A stretch of 64,000 bases of DNA from Jatrophihabitans sp. (GTDB lineage Bacteria > Actinomycetota > Actinomycetes > Mycobacteriales > Jatrophihabitantaceae), in NCBI GenBank assembly GCA_025963285.1, contig JAOPUX010000097.1, positions 1 to 64,000 of the forward strand. The letters run 5' to 3'. The position numbers were made by a program, and so were the translations under genes. The notes beneath the pieces are model-generated. The model was not told the DNA's origin, did no database searches, and saw only the letters and a program-made list of their open reading frames with translations. Below, piece by piece: positions 50,529 to 61,030 of this stretch; position 1 is the first letter of the stretch, and each line of letters begins with the position of its first letter.

Positions 50529-52796
50529 ATGAGCAGTAGTCGTGTCGAGGAGCGGGTGCCGCTGTTGCGTCGGTTCGGCCGGGCGGCCCGCCACCGTCCG
50601 GTGCAGGAGGCTGACGGCTCCGAGGCGGCTGGGATCGGCCGTCGCACGTTGCTCGGAGGCGGGATCGTGCTCGCCACCGGTGGTGTGGCAGGGGCCGTCC
50701 TGAGCGGCGGGCGGCCGGCGACCGGTGCGGTGTCGGTGTCGGTGTCCACCGTCATGGCCCCCGCGCCCTCGGGTGGCGATGACACCGCCGCCCTACAGGA
50801 CGCCCTACCCGCGCAGGGAGTGCTGTACCTCCAGCCGGGTACCTACCTGCTGGGGAGCCAGCTCGTCGTCGGAGGTGGCCAGGATCTGCTCGGTGCCGGC
50901 GGCGGCTACGGGAGATCGGCAACGGTACTCAGATGCACGACAGCCGATGCCGGGGTGACCATCTCGGCCGGCGGTGGGATCACGTCAGGGTTCCGGGTGG
51001 ACGGCAACGGAGTCGCGACCCAGCCCTTGCTGCGCAACGGCGGAATCGGATCGTGGGTCGGCCGCACCTTCCAAGGCCTGACCGTGGTCAACGCGGCGCA
51101 GGACGGCATCGTCTGCCTCGGCTGTCAGAACGACGCCTGGTACAACGTGGTGAGCGCCTCCCACGTGCGTGATGCCTGGGTAATCGACCAGGGCTACGGC
51201 GGCGCGCTCTTCAGCCGGTGCGAGTTCGCCGCAGCGGGAAGGTACAACCTCCGTATCGACTCGGCCCTCACCGGTGGCCCTTACGCCACCCCGAGCAACC
51301 ATGTCTTCCACCAGTGCATCATCGAATACACCGCGGCGACGTCGGCGGGCCTGGTATGGATCAACGGTGGTGGGCGGATCAAGTTCGACCACACCGCCTT
51401 CTACGCCTCGGTCGCGCCGAGCGGGGCGCTGATCTCGCTCACCGGCCAGGCGACCGACATTCTCATCGAGGACGCACTCATCCAGAGCACCCCCGCCACC
51501 CAGGGCGGCATCGGCATCCGGCTCGACACCGGCTGCCAGCTGATCTGTTCAGGATTCACCTCGTTTCAGAACCTCGCGACACCCATCTACCTCGCGGCCG
51601 GTCGGCCCACCGTGGAGGTCCGCGGGCTGTTCCAGTACAGCAACTGCGGCAGCCGGTATGGCGCCGCCGCCGGCATCGATCCGCAGAGCAGCATCACCAC
51701 CACGCAGTCGGAGCTACTGGCCTTCGCGCGGCGATCGGCCGGCGATCTGAGCTACGCCAGCCTCAACCCGAGCGGCGGCTACTACACCTACGAGAGCGCG
51801 GCGGGGCGCAAGGTCTGGGGCAGCGGAAACGACTACGTCGGTGATGTCGCGCTGAGCAGGCGCGACGTCGGCGTGCTGGGCGTCGACAAGTTGCAGCTGC
51901 TGGCCAGCGGCTACGGCAGCACTGCCACGCGGCCGGCGGTGACGGGCCTGATGGCCGGTGCAATCCGGTACAACACCGACAGCAGGCAGCTCGAGGTAAC
52001 GGATGGCGGTGCCTGGCATGCGCCGAGCGAGAGGTCTAAGTCCTTTGCGGTCTCGGCCACCTTCGTCGTTCCTGCGGGCGTCACCCTGATGCGATGCCAG
52101 GCGTTCGGTGGCGGTGGGGGTGGTGGCGGTGGCGGAAACATCGGCCTGCTCACCCTCACCGGAACCTGCTACGGCGGTGGTGGCGGCGGCGCCGGGATGA
52201 CGATGGACACCCCGATCACCGTCACGCCGGGAAGCACCCTCACCGTCCTGATCGGCGCCGGAGGTGCGGGCGGCGCCGGGGCGTTGGCCTCCCTCGGGCT
52301 GAACGGCAACGCCGGGCAGAACGGCGTCGCCGGTGGCACCACGGGTATCACGAACGCCGCGGGCACAGTCCTGATCAACGCTCCCGGTGGTGGCGGGGGT
52401 GGCGCCGGCCCCGGCGCGACTGTTCTCGGTGCGGTGGCACCGGCCGGTGGAGGCGCCTTCGGCTGTCCGGACTTGAGCCAGTCGTTGGCTGCGCCTGGCT
52501 GTGGTTCGTCGGCGGGCTGGAATGCCATCCCGACCCTGAACGGTCTCAGCGGGGGTGCTTCCGGCGCGTCGTCCTCGCCGGCGCGTGGCGGGGGCTCAGG
52601 CAGCGGTTCGCTCGCGCAGGGTCAGCGTGCCGTCGCCGGCGCGAGCACCAACCTCACCCCGAACGGGTCGGTCGGTGCACGTTCGAGCACCCTCGCGTGT
52701 GGCGGAAACGGCGGTGGGGCCGGCGGCTCGGGCGGTACCAGCGGTGCGGGCGGTGCCGGGACCAGCGGCGCTCTCCTGCTCCTCTGGGTGTCGTAA
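50529..52796 (+). CDS. Tat-exported beta-helix protein with glycine-rich C-terminal domain
   Basis: A 755-aa protein. A Tat signal (GRRTLLGGGIVLATGGVAGAVL, about residues 37-58) is followed by a parallel beta-helix of the pectate-lyase-3 type (about 75-400; DDTAALQDALPAQGVLYLQPGTY, GFRVDGNG). Around residue 480 comes IRYNTDSRQLEVTDGGAWHA, a motif seen in phage tail and spike proteins. The C-terminal 230 residues are Gly-rich (ten Gly in a row near 525), beginning FVVPAGVTLMRC. Export in folded form fits the compact helix. It may bind or cut a polysaccharide; no catalytic residues can be assigned. The ATG follows GGGAGG. It is the only gene here with such glycine tracts. Confidence 0.8.
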   Translation: MSSSRVEERVPLLRRFGRAARHRPVQEADGSEAAGIGRRTLLGGGIVLATGGVAGAVLSGGRPATGAVSVSVSTVMAPAPSGGDDTAALQDALPAQGVLYLQPGTYLLGSQLVVGGGQDLLGAGGGYGRSATVLRCTTADAGVTISAGGGITSGFRVDGNGVATQPLLRNGGIGSWVGRTFQGLTVVNAAQDGIVCLGCQNDAWYNVVSASHVRDAWVIDQGYGGALFSRCEFAAAGRYNLRIDSALTGGPYATPSNHVFHQCIIEYTAATSAGLVWINGGGRIKFDHTAFYASVAPSGALISLTGQATDILIEDALIQSTPATQGGIGIRLDTGCQLICSGFTSFQNLATPIYLAAGRPTVEVRGLFQYSNCGSRYGAAAGIDPQSSITTTQSELLAFARRSAGDLSYASLNPSGGYYTYESAAGRKVWGSGNDYVGDVALSRRDVGVLGVDKLQLLASGYGSTATRPAVTGLMAGAIRYNTDSRQLEVTDGGAWHAPSERSKSFAVSATFVVPAGVTLMRCQAFGGGGGGGGGGNIGLLTLTGTCYGGGGGGAGMTMDTPITVTPGSTLTVLIGAGGAGGAGALASLGLNGNAGQNGVAGGTTGITNAAGTVLINAPGGGGGGAGPGATVLGAVAPAGGGAFGCPDLSQSLAAPGCGSSAGWNAIPTLNGLSGGASGASSSPARGGGSGSGSLAQGQRAVAGASTNLTPNGSVGARSSTLACGGNGGGAGGSGGTSGAGGAGTSGALLLLWVS

Positions 52797-52805
52797 TCCG
52801 GCCGC

Positions 52806-52826
52806 CGTCGGGCAGTGAGCCCGCCG
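52806..52826. terminator. Terminator hairpin between the beta-helix gene and kdpE
   Basis: CGTCGGGC (52806-52813) pairs with GCCCGCCG (52819-52826) at seven of eight positions with a five-base loop, between convergent stops. Confidence 0.55.
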
Positions 52827-52833
52827 GGAATCG

Positions 52834-53535
52834 CTAGGGGATGAAGCGGTACCCCATCCCTGGCTCGGTGATCAGATGCCTGGGATGGGACGGCGTGGGC
52901 TCGAGCTTGCGTCGCAGCTGGGCGAGGTAGATCCGCAGATAGCTGCGCTCGGTGCGGTCGGGGTCGTTGCCCACGGCCAGCAGGAGTTCGCGGGCGGTGA
53001 TGAGCCGTCCGGGCTTGCGCAGCAGGACGTCCAGCAGCCGCCACTCGGTCGGGGTGAAGTGGATCGAGGAGTCGGCCGTGTCGTCACCGGCCCCGTGGTG
53101 CCGGGCGGTGCGGGCAGCGAGGTCGATGGAGACCTCGCCGATGGTCACCACGGTGGCGGCGTTGGTGTCAGTGGTCGTGCGGCGGATGACCGCGCGGAGC
53201 CGTGCGATGAGCTCGTCCATGTTGAAGGGCTTGACGACGTAGTCGAGCGCGCCGAGGTCGAGCGCGGCGACCATGTCGGCACTCGTGTGGCGGGCGGAGA
53301 GGACCAGTATCGGCAGGTCCGGGCCGTTCTCGCGGAGCTCCCGAATGACTTCTAGCCCGTCGAGGTCGGGCAGCCCGAGGTCGAGTACGAGCAGGTCCGG
53401 CGGGGTGTGGTGGATCTCGGCGAGCGCGCGGCTCGCTGACGTTGCGGTGGCGACGTCGTAGCCGCGGCCGGTGAGGTTGACGGTGAGCGCGTGCAGCAGG
53501 TGCGGCTCGTCGTCCACGATCAGCAGCCGGGTCAT
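52834..53535 (-). CDS. kdpE: Response regulator KdpE
   Basis: OmpR-type regulator of 233 aa that activates kdpFABC when phosphorylated by KdpD. The receiver spans residues 1 to about 115 (DDEPHLL, phosphoacceptor Asp in LVLDLGLPDLDG, Lys in VVKPFNM). The winged helix spans about 135-233 (FTPTEWRLLDVLLRKPGRLITAREL, YLRIYLAQLRRKLE, GMGYRF). Its ATG overlaps the kdpD stop (ATGA). Confidence 0.94.
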   Translation of the reverse strand: MTRLLIVDDEPHLLHALTVNLTGRGYDVATATSASRALAEIHHTPPDLLVLDLGLPDLDGLEVIRELRENGPDLPILVLSARHTSADMVAALDLGALDYVVKPFNMDELIARLRAVIRRTTTDTNAATVVTIGEVSIDLAARTARHHGAGDDTADSSIHFTPTEWRLLDVLLRKPGRLITARELLLAVGNDPDRTERSYLRIYLAQLRRKLEPTPSHPRHLITEPGMGYRFIP

Positions 53536-56114
53536 AGCGGCTCACCGTCGACGGCGATGGGCAGGCTGATGACGGCCATGAGGCCGCCGCCCGGGGTGTC
53601 GTCGAGGCTGATCGTGCCGTGCATGGCCTCGACGAAGCCACGGGCGATCGCCAGGCCGAGACCGACCCCCTGGCGGTTGACGGCATGATCGTCGCGGCGC
53701 TGGAACGGGGCGAAGACCGCGTCGCGGTCCGCGCTGGCGATGCCGGGTCCCCTGTCGATGATGCGCAGTTCGACGCTGTCGCCGTGGCTGCTGGCCGCAA
53801 CGCGGATCGCCTGCTCGGCCGGGCTGTACCGCAGCGCATTCTCGACCAGGTTGGCGATGACGCGCTCGAGGAGTCCGGGGTCGGCAAGTACCTCGGGTAG
53901 CGAGTCGGGGATGTCGCAGGTGATGCGGCCACGGCTCGCCTGGTCCGGGGCGCAGTGATCGAGGGCGATGTCGACGACCTCGCCGAGGACGATGGGGCGC
54001 AGGCCAACCGGCAGTGCGCCGGCCTGCAGGCGGGAGAGGTCGAGCAGATTGGTGACCAGGTCGGTGAGGTGATCGACGGCCTCCTCGGCGTTGCCGAGCA
54101 GTTCGTCGCGGTCGCGGCTGCTCCAGTCGATGTCGGTGCTGCGCAGGCTGGAGACCGCAGCCTTGACCGATGCCAACGGGGTGCGCAGATCGTGGCTGAC
54201 CGCGTTGAGCAAGGCAGTTCGCATCCGGTCGGCCTCCGCGAGCGGCACCGCAGCGGCGTTGGCCTCGGCGAGCTGACGCTGCCGGTAGGCGACGGCCACC
54301 TGCGCGGCGAAGGCGGCCAGCACGCGCTGGTCCTCGGCGGCAAGGGTGCGTCCTCGCAGCACCAAGGCCAGCTCGTCCCCGACCGGGACCTCGGTGTTGC
54401 CGTCCTCGGGGCGCAGGCACGGGTCGTCACCGACGCTGGCGAGGCAGGACCACGTGCCTCGTAGGCCGCCGCCGGACTGGGTGCTGGTCTGGGATCCCCG
54501 GCTGGCGGGCGCGGCTGTGTCACGGCGCAGCAGGGTGACGCTGTCCACGGCGAAGGCCTCCTGCACCCGGGCCAGCAGCGCGGGAAGTGCCTGCTCGCCG
54601 CGGAGCAGGCTGCCGGCGAGCGTGGAGAGCGTCTCGGCCTCGGCGTTGGAGCGAGCGGCCTCGCTGTAGCGCCGGGCTGCGAGGTCGACCACGCGCGACA
54701 CCATCGCCGCGATGACGAGGAACACCGCGAGGGCCAGGATGTTCTCGGGTGCGGAGATGGTGAATTTGTGGATGGGCGGCACGAAGTAGAAGTTCAGCAG
54801 CAGGCTTGCGACCAGCGCCGCGAGCAGCGCGGGGTAGAAGCCCCCGACGAGACTGACCACCACGACGACGAGGAGGAACAGCAGCATGTCGCTGGCCAGG
54901 CTGAGCTCGCCGCGCGAGCTGGCGCAGAGCGGAACCAGGGCGGCGAGCGCCACGGCGGCGACGAGGAGCCCGAGCAGCCGCCGTCTCGTGGTCAAGCCGC
55001 CGGTGATGCGGGGGAGGACCCGGCCCTTGCCGACGTAGTCGTGACTGACGACATGGACGTCGATGGAGCCGGCGGCACGGGTGATGTCCATGCCGGTGCC
55101 GGGGCCGGTGAGCATGGCGATCAGCGGGTTGCGCCGGCTGGCACCGATGACGATCTGGGTGGCGTTCTTGGCGCGGGCGAACTCGAGGATCGCCGCGGCG
55201 ACCTCGTCGCCGACGAGCGAGTGGTAGCTGCCACCGAGCGACTCCACTAGGACGCGCTGCTGGGCGAGCTCGGCGATGCTGGACCCGGCGAGTCCGTCGC
55301 TACGTGAGACGTGCACCGCCAGCAACTCACCGCCCGTGGCGCGTGCGGCGATGCGTGCCGCACGCCGGATCAGGGTCTCGCCCTCGGCGCCGCCCGTGAG
55401 TGCCACGACCACCCGTTCGCGGGTCTCCCACGTCGACCCGATCCCGTGTTGATCACGGTAGGCCTGCAGCCCCTCGTCGACGCTGTCGGCCAGCCAGAGG
55501 AGGGCGAGTTCGCGCAGGGCGGTCAGATTGCCCGGGCGGAAGTAGTTGGACAGCGCCGCGTCGACCTTGTCCGGCTTGTAGATGTTGCCGTGCGCCATCC
55601 GCCGGCGCAGCGCCTCGGGCGTCATGTCGACGAGCTCGACCTGCTCGGCCGCCCGCACCACGGCGTCGGGAACGGTCTCGCGCTGCGGGACGCCGGTGAT
55701 GGCCTCGACCACGTCGTTGAGGGACTCCAGATGCTGCACGTTGACGGTGCTGATCACATCGATGCCGGCTTCGAGCAGCTGCTCGATGTCCTGCCAGCGC
55801 TTGGCATGGGCGGAGCCAGGCACGTTCGAGTGCGCGAGCTCGTCGACGAGCGCGATCTCCGGTGCGCGGTCCAGCACCGCCTGGACGTCCAGCTCCTCGA
55901 AGTCGGTGCCACGGTAGGCGATCACCTGGCGAGGGATGATCTCGAGACCCTCCAGCTGCTTCAGGGTGTTCGGGCGAGCGTGGGTCTCGACGTAGGCCAC
56001 GACGACGTCGGTGCCGCGTTCGGCTCGGCGGTGCCCCTCGTCGAGCATCGCGTAGGTCTTGCCGACGCCGGGGGCCGAGCCCAGGTACACCCGCAGATCG
56101 CCGCGCCGGCTCAT
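53532..56114 (-). CDS. kdpD: Osmosensitive K+ channel sensor kinase KdpD
   Basis: An 860-aa membrane histidine kinase that senses low K+ or turgor. The N-terminal KdpD domain (about 1-210) has Walker A GSAPGVGKT and Walker B ALVDELAHSN. A Usp-like domain follows (about 235-360; GASRRNPLIAM). Four close-set membrane helices lie at about 380-480. A GAF-like region precedes HisKA (phosphoacceptor His in AVSHDLRTPLASVK, around 640) and the HATPase (NLVENALRYSP, GPGIASADRDAVF, GVGLGLAIARG). Full length. It starts 82 bases after kdpC, across the hairpin at 56149-56179. Confidence 0.95.
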   Translation of the reverse strand: MSRRGDLRVYLGSAPGVGKTYAMLDEGHRRAERGTDVVVAYVETHARPNTLKQLEGLEIIPRQVIAYRGTDFEELDVQAVLDRAPEIALVDELAHSNVPGSAHAKRWQDIEQLLEAGIDVISTVNVQHLESLNDVVEAITGVPQRETVPDAVVRAAEQVELVDMTPEALRRRMAHGNIYKPDKVDAALSNYFRPGNLTALRELALLWLADSVDEGLQAYRDQHGIGSTWETRERVVVALTGGAEGETLIRRAARIAARATGGELLAVHVSRSDGLAGSSIAELAQQRVLVESLGGSYHSLVGDEVAAAILEFARAKNATQIVIGASRRNPLIAMLTGPGTGMDITRAAGSIDVHVVSHDYVGKGRVLPRITGGLTTRRRLLGLLVAAVALAALVPLCASSRGELSLASDMLLFLLVVVVVSLVGGFYPALLAALVASLLLNFYFVPPIHKFTISAPENILALAVFLVIAAMVSRVVDLAARRYSEAARSNAEAETLSTLAGSLLRGEQALPALLARVQEAFAVDSVTLLRRDTAAPASRGSQTSTQSGGGLRGTWSCLASVGDDPCLRPEDGNTEVPVGDELALVLRGRTLAAEDQRVLAAFAAQVAVAYRQRQLAEANAAAVPLAEADRMRTALLNAVSHDLRTPLASVKAAVSSLRSTDIDWSSRDRDELLGNAEEAVDHLTDLVTNLLDLSRLQAGALPVGLRPIVLGEVVDIALDHCAPDQASRGRITCDIPDSLPEVLADPGLLERVIANLVENALRYSPAEQAIRVAASSHGDSVELRIIDRGPGIASADRDAVFAPFQRRDDHAVNRQGVGLGLAIARGFVEAMHGTISLDDTPGGGLMAVISLPIAVDGEPL

Positions 56115-56148
56115 TCCCGGGCCGCCCGGTGCCGGCCGAGGACTGCAA

Positions 56149-56179
56149 GCAGCCCACCCCGGTGGTGGGGGCGGGCTGC
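56149..56179 (-). terminator. Intercistronic hairpin between kdpC and kdpD
   Basis: GCAGCCC (56149-56155) pairs with GGGCTGC (56173-56179), and CCCC (56157-56160) with GGGG (56167-56170), around a six-base loop. Position between kdpFABC and kdpDE suggests a partial terminator or an mRNA-stabilising stem. No U-tract follows. Confidence 0.55.
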
Positions 56180-56196
56180 TCGCGGTGTCATCACCT

Positions 56197-57090
56197 TCAC
56201 TTGCTGTACGGGTACTGCTTGTCGAGGGCGAGGTTCAGCTGCAGCACGTTGACCCGTGCCTCGCCCAGGAACCCCAGGTCGCGTCCCTTCTCGAACTTCG
56301 CCACGAGCGCGGCCACCTGTGCCACGGAGATCCCGCGCGTCTTGGCCACCGAGGCCTCCTGCAGTTCGGCGTAGGCAGGGCTGATCTCGGGGTCGAGGCC
56401 GGAGCCGGAGCCGGTGACGGCGTCGGCCGGCACCGCCGGGTGGGACGGCGCGTCGCCCCGGATCGGTACGACCTTCCCCTTGGAGTAGTCCTCACCGAAC
56501 TTCGCATCTACCACCTTCACCCCGTGGTAGGTGGCGAGGAACGGTGTGGCCGGTGCGGCCTGGTTCAGGCTGACGACGCGGGTGATCTTGCCGTGGTACC
56601 CGGGTCCGGCGTAGAAGACGGCGAGCACCGCGCCGACACCGCTGGAGGTGCAGAACGGACGAGCACCGCTGACCCCGTAGAGCTTGCCGATCGCGAGGCT
56701 GCGCGAGCAGACCTCCGTCAGCAGGCGCTGCGTGCCGGCGTCGTCCTTTACCGACGGGTCGGGCAGGATGTCGACGATCGACTCGGGCCCGAGGTTGCTC
56801 GCACTGGACGCGGTCGGGTCGTAGCCGTCACCGGCTGACGACGGGCGGCTCTGGAAGTACTGCAGCAGCGGGTTCCCGTCGCTGTCGGTGAAGCTCTGGC
56901 CGATCAGCTTGGAGCCCACCACCTTCCCGTCGATCTTGATCAGGGAGCCGTCCGCCCGGGTCTTGAGGCCCGGTACCTGGGCGATGGCGGTGATGAGCAG
57001 CGGGTAGGCGATCCCGCAGATCACGGTGAAGACCAGCAGCATCCGCAGTGCAGCGGAGTACTGGCGAAGGGCATTGACGATGGTGCGCAT
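56197..57090 (-). CDS. kdpC: K+-transporting ATPase subunit C
   Basis: Small subunit of the KdpFABC pump, with one N-terminal membrane helix (MLLVFTVICGIAYPLLITAIAQ, about 17-38) and a periplasm-side domain. The family motifs LIGQSFTD, YFQSRPS, DAVTGSGSGLDPEISPAYA and VNVLQLNLAL are present. At 297 aa it is clearly longer than E. coli KdpC (190 aa); the extra part lies around residues 105-205 between two conserved blocks and contains two Cys. The gap after kdpB is six bases. Confidence 0.94.
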   Translation of the reverse strand: MRTIVNALRQYSAALRMLLVFTVICGIAYPLLITAIAQVPGLKTRADGSLIKIDGKVVGSKLIGQSFTDSDGNPLLQYFQSRPSSAGDGYDPTASSASNLGPESIVDILPDPSVKDDAGTQRLLTEVCSRSLAIGKLYGVSGARPFCTSSGVGAVLAVFYAGPGYHGKITRVVSLNQAAPATPFLATYHGVKVVDAKFGEDYSKGKVVPIRGDAPSHPAVPADAVTGSGSGLDPEISPAYAELQEASVAKTRGISVAQVAALVAKFEKGRDLGFLGEARVNVLQLNLALDKQYPYSK

Positions 57091-57096
57091 GTCAGG

Positions 57097-59280
57097 TCAC
57101 CGAATCCCGGGGATGAACTGGATTACAAGGTCGATTGCTTTGATGCCGAGGAACGGCAGGACGATCCCGCCGAGGCCGTAGACGTAGAGGTTGCGGCGCA
57201 GCATCGAGCTGGCATTGGCGGGGCGGTAGCGCACCCCGCGCAGTGCCAGCGGGATGAGGACCACGATGATCACGGCGTTGAAGATGACCGCCGAGAGGAT
57301 CGCGGACTGCGGCGAGTGCAGCCGCATGATGTTGAGCTTGTCCAGGCCCGGGTACACCGCGGCGAACATCGCCGGGATGATCGCGAAGTACTTCGCGACG
57401 TCGTTGGCGATCGAGAACGTAGTCAGCGCCCCTCGGGTGATGAGCAGCTGCTTGCCGATCTCGACGATCTCGATGAGCTTGGTCGGGTCGGAGTCGAGGT
57501 CGACCATGTTGCCGGCCTCCTTTGCCGCCGAGGTGCCGGTGTTCATGGCGACGCCGACGTCGGCCTGAGCCAGGGCCGGCGCGTCGTTGGTGCCGTCACC
57601 GGTCATCGCGACGAGCTTGCCGCCCTCCTGCTCCCGCTTGATGAGCGCCATCTTGTCCTCGGGCTTGGCCTCGGCGAGGAAGTCGTCGACCCCTGCCTCA
57701 TCGGCGATCGCCTTCGCGGTCAGCGGGTTGTCGCCGGTGATCATCACCGTGCGGATGCCCATCCGGCGCAGCTCGGCGAAGCGCTCGGACATGCCGGCCT
57801 TCACGATGTCCTTCAGGTGGATTACGCCGAGCACCCGCGGGGTGCTGCCGTCGATCCGCTCGGCCACCACGAGCGGCGTGCCGCCGCTGGCGCTGATCCC
57901 GTCGACGGTGGCGCTGGTGTCGGCGGCGACATCACCGCCGTTGTCGCGGACCCAGGCGATCACCGAGCCGGCGGCACCCTTGCGGACCTGCCGGCCGGGC
58001 TGGCCATCGGCCGCCGCAAGATCGACCCCACTCATCCGGGTCTGGGCCGTGAACTCGACGAAGGTTGCGTGCGTCAGCTCTCCCGAGGCCCGCTCCCGCA
58101 GCCCGTACTCGTTCTTGGCGAGCACCACGATGGAGCGCCCCTCGGGCGTCTCGTCGGCCAGCGAGGAGAGCTGGGCCGCCGCCGCTAGTTCGCTGATCGG
58201 CACCGACCCGACAGTGAGGAAGTTCGTCGCCTGCCGGTTGCCGAGGGTGATCGTGCCGGTCTTGTCGAGCAGCAGCACGTCCACGTCACCGGCGGCCTCG
58301 ACAGCGCGGCCGCTCATCGCGAGCACGTTGCGCTGCACGAGACGGTCCATGCCGGCGATGCCGATGGCCGAGAGCAGCGCACCGATGGTCGTCGGGATGA
58401 GGCAGACGAGCAGCGAGATGAGGACGATCCCGGTGATGCCATTGCCGTCCAGCGCCGAGCTGTTGGGGATACCCGGCTGGTTGACCTTGGCGAAGATCGC
58501 GAGCGGCTGCAGGGTCACGGTGGCGAGCAGGAAGATGATCGTCAGCGACGCGAGCAGGATGTTCAGCGCGATCTCGTTCGGGGTCTTCTGCCGGCTGGCG
58601 CCTTCGACGAGGGCGATCATCCGGTCGAGGAAGCTCTCACCCGGCTTCTGGGTGATCTCGACGACGATCCGGTCGGAGAGCACCTTCGTGCCGCCGGTGA
58701 CCGAGTTGCGGTCGCCGCCGCTCTCCCGGATCACCGGCGCGCTCTCGCCGGTGATCGCGGACTCGTCGACGCTGGCGATGCCGTCGACGATGTCGCCGTC
58801 ACCGGGGATGGTGTCGCCGGCCTCGCAGACCACGCGATCACCCTGCTGCAACTGGGCAGCAGGCACCGGCTCCTCCGCGCCGCCGAGGCTGGTCCTGTCG
58901 ACGAGCCTGCGAGCGATCGTGTCTGTCTTGGCCCGGCGCAGCGCATCGGCCTGGGCCTTGCCCCGACCCTCCGCGACTGCCTCGGCGAGGTTGGCGAAGA
59001 TCACGGTCAGCCAGAGGAAGACCACGATCAGCCAGGCGAAGGTCGAGGGGTTCGCCACCGCGATCACCGTGGTGAAGACCGCCCCGATCTCGACGATGAA
59101 CATGACCGGGTTCTTGTAGAGCGTCGCCGGGTTGAGCTTGCGGACCGCGTCCGGGGCCGCGGTGAGCAGCATCTTCGGGTCCAGGAGCCCGGCCTTCACC
59201 CGGTGCGGACCAGTGTCCTGTGGCTGGGGTGTCGGGGCTTCGCCGCCGGGGCGAGTATCGATAGGAGTGATGACGGACAT
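57097..59280 (-). CDS. kdpB: K+-transporting P-type ATPase subunit B
   Basis: A 727-aa catalytic subunit that hydrolyses ATP to drive K+ uptake through KdpA. Motifs: [12 protein letters not shown] (actuator), phosphorylation site [12 protein letters not shown], nucleotide-binding region, and [18 protein letters not shown] (hinge). The ATG at 59280 ([13 protein letters not shown]) overlaps the kdpA stop. The frame continues far upstream only as out-of-frame kdpA sequence, which I exclude. Confidence 0.96.
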   Translation of the reverse strand: MSVITPIDTRPGGEAPTPQPQDTGPHRVKAGLLDPKMLLTAAPDAVRKLNPATLYKNPVMFIVEIGAVFTTVIAVANPSTFAWLIVVFLWLTVIFANLAEAVAEGRGKAQADALRRAKTDTIARRLVDRTSLGGAEEPVPAAQLQQGDRVVCEAGDTIPGDGDIVDGIASVDESAITGESAPVIRESGGDRNSVTGGTKVLSDRIVVEITQKPGESFLDRMIALVEGASRQKTPNEIALNILLASLTIIFLLATVTLQPLAIFAKVNQPGIPNSSALDGNGITGIVLISLLVCLIPTTIGALLSAIGIAGMDRLVQRNVLAMSGRAVEAAGDVDVLLLDKTGTITLGNRQATNFLTVGSVPISELAAAAQLSSLADETPEGRSIVVLAKNEYGLRERASGELTHATFVEFTAQTRMSGVDLAAADGQPGRQVRKGAAGSVIAWVRDNGGDVAADTSATVDGISASGGTPLVVAERIDGSTPRVLGVIHLKDIVKAGMSERFAELRRMGIRTVMITGDNPLTAKAIADEAGVDDFLAEAKPEDKMALIKREQEGGKLVAMTGDGTNDAPALAQADVGVAMNTGTSAAKEAGNMVDLDSDPTKLIEIVEIGKQLLITRGALTTFSIANDVAKYFAIIPAMFAAVYPGLDKLNIMRLHSPQSAILSAVIFNAVIIVVLIPLALRGVRYRPANASSMLRRNLYVYGLGGIVLPFLGIKAIDLVIQFIPGIR

Positions 59281-60941
59281 CAGTGCAGACCCTCCGCGAG
59301 CGGACCGAGTGCAAGAGCAGGGAAGTAGGTGAGGGCGACCACGATGATCGTGACGCCGGTGAGCATCCCGACGAAGAGGAGCCGGTGCGTGGGCAGCGTC
59401 CCCTCCGAGGCGGGAACGGGCTTCTGTCTGGCCAGCGACCCTGCTAGGCCGAGGACGAAGACGATCGGCAAGAACCGGCCGAGGAGCATGATCACGCCGA
59501 GCACGCCGTTGTAGAAGGTCGTGTTCACCGAGATGCCGGCGAAGGCCGAGCCGTTGTTGTTGCCCGCGGAGGTGAAGGCGTAGAGCACCTCGGAGAGGCC
59601 GTGTGGGCCGCTGTTGAGCATGCTCGCGCGTTCGCCCGGTAAGGCCATCGCCACCGCAGTGCCGACCAGGACCAGCGCCGGTGTGGTGAGCAGGTAGAGG
59701 GATGCGAACTTCACCTCCCTGCCGCCGAGTTTCTTGCCTAGGTACTCCGGCGTTCGCCCGACCATCAGCCCGGCGACGAAGACGGTCAGCACGGCCAGGA
59801 CGAGGATCCCGTAGAGGCCGGATCCGGTACCGCCGGGTGCAACCTCGCCGAGCATCATGTTCAGCAGCGTCATGGCGCCGCCGAGGCTGGTGTAGGAGTC
59901 GTGGAAGCTGTTCACCGCGCCGGTCGAGGTGAGCGTCGTGCCGGTGGCGAAGATGGCCGAGTCGGGCACCCCGAAGCGTTGCTCGGTTCCCTCCGCCGAT
60001 GCGCCTACCGAGGTCGGAACGGTGCCGTGGTGCATGCCCTGGACGACGAGCATGGCGCCGACCGACAGGATCGCGAGGGTGGCCATGACCGCGACGATCG
60101 CGCGACCCTGCCGCTTGTCGCCGACCATCACGCCGAAGGTGCGCGGCAGCGAGAAGGAGATGCAGAGCAGCAGGAAGATCTCGAGCCAGTTCGTCCACGT
60201 CGTCGGGTTCTCGAACGGGTGCGCGGAGTTGGCGTTGTAGAACCCGCCGCCGTTGGTGCCGAGCTCCTTGATGGCCTCCTGACTCGCAACGGGGCCGCCG
60301 GTCAGCGTCTGGGAGCCACCGTTGATCGTCTTGTACGTGACGTAGTGGTGGAAGTTCTCGATCATCCCGCCGCCGACGAAGATGATGGCGAAGAGGATCG
60401 ACAGGGGAAGCAGTACGCGCAGGCTGATCCGGGTCAGGTCCACCCAGAAGTTGCCGAGGCGGTCGGTCTTGTGACGGGTGAACCCGCGGACCAGGGCGAT
60501 GGCGACGGCGATGCCGACCGCGGCCGAGACGAAGTTCTGTACCGCGAGGCCCGCCATCTGCACCACGTAGCCCAGCGCGCTCTCACCGGAGTAGGACTGC
60601 CAGTTGGTGTTCGTCACGAAGCTCGCGGCGGTGTTGAACGCCTGCCCCGCGGCCATGGTCGGCACGCCGTACGGGTGGCCGAAATGCTGCTGGATCCGCA
60701 GGAAGAGGTAGAGGAACAGCACTCCGACGAAGCTGAAGGCCAGCACCGAGCGGAGGTAGCCGCTCCAGGTCTGGTCGGCCTCGGAGTCGATGCCGCCGAG
60801 CTTGTAGACGCCCTTCTCCACCGCCAGGTGCCGCTTGCCCATGACCGCGCGCGCCATGTAGTCGCCCAGCGGCTTGTGCACGAGCACCAGCGCGCCGATC
60901 AGCGTGCCGAGAAAGATGATCCCGGCCCAGGTGTCATTCAT
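59280..60941 (-). CDS. kdpA: K+-transporting ATPase subunit A
   Basis: A 553-aa K+-selective channel-like subunit with about ten membrane helices and four pore loops, seen as [38 protein letters not shown] and the final pore region. Full family length. ATG at 60941 overlaps the kdpF stop, and its stop overlaps the kdpB start (both TGATG), so translation of the pump subunits is coupled. Confidence 0.96.
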   Translation of the reverse strand: MNDTWAGIIFLGTLIGALVLVHKPLGDYMARAVMGKRHLAVEKGVYKLGGIDSEADQTWSGYLRSVLAFSFVGVLFLYLFLRIQQHFGHPYGVPTMAAGQAFNTAASFVTNTNWQSYSGESALGYVVQMAGLAVQNFVSAAVGIAVAIALVRGFTRHKTDRLGNFWVDLTRISLRVLLPLSILFAIIFVGGGMIENFHHYVTYKTINGGSQTLTGGPVASQEAIKELGTNGGGFYNANSAHPFENPTTWTNWLEIFLLLCISFSLPRTFGVMVGDKRQGRAIVAVMATLAILSVGAMLVVQGMHHGTVPTSVGASAEGTEQRFGVPDSAIFATGTTLTSTGAVNSFHDSYTSLGGAMTLLNMMLGEVAPGGTGSGLYGILVLAVLTVFVAGLMVGRTPEYLGKKLGGREVKFASLYLLTTPALVLVGTAVAMALPGERASMLNSGPHGLSEVLYAFTSAGNNNGSAFAGISVNTTFYNGVLGVIMLLGRFLPIVFVLGLAGSLARQKPVPASEGTLPTHRLLFVGMLTGVTIIVVALTYFPALALGPLAEGLH

Positions 60942-61030
60942 CAGAACTTCTCCGGGAAGACCAGCGCGACCACCAGGAAGATCGTGATCAGGATCGACAG
61001 GACCAGACCAACTACGTTCGTCGCGCTCAC
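60941..61030 (-). CDS. kdpF: K+-transporting ATPase subunit F
   Basis: A 29-aa single-helix peptide (GTG start): [20 protein letters not shown] followed by VALVFPEKF. The end (A/V-L-x-FPEKF) is the KdpF hallmark. It stabilises the KdpFABC complex in the membrane. It overlaps the upstream small frame by four bases (GTGA) and kdpA by one. Confidence 0.9.
   Translation of the reverse strand: MSATNVVGLVLSILITIFLVVALVFPEKF

Noticed and set aside
52110-52145. Guanine-rich tract as a structural or regulatory element
   Set aside because: It is explained by the run of glycine codons in the beta-helix protein's glycine-rich domain.
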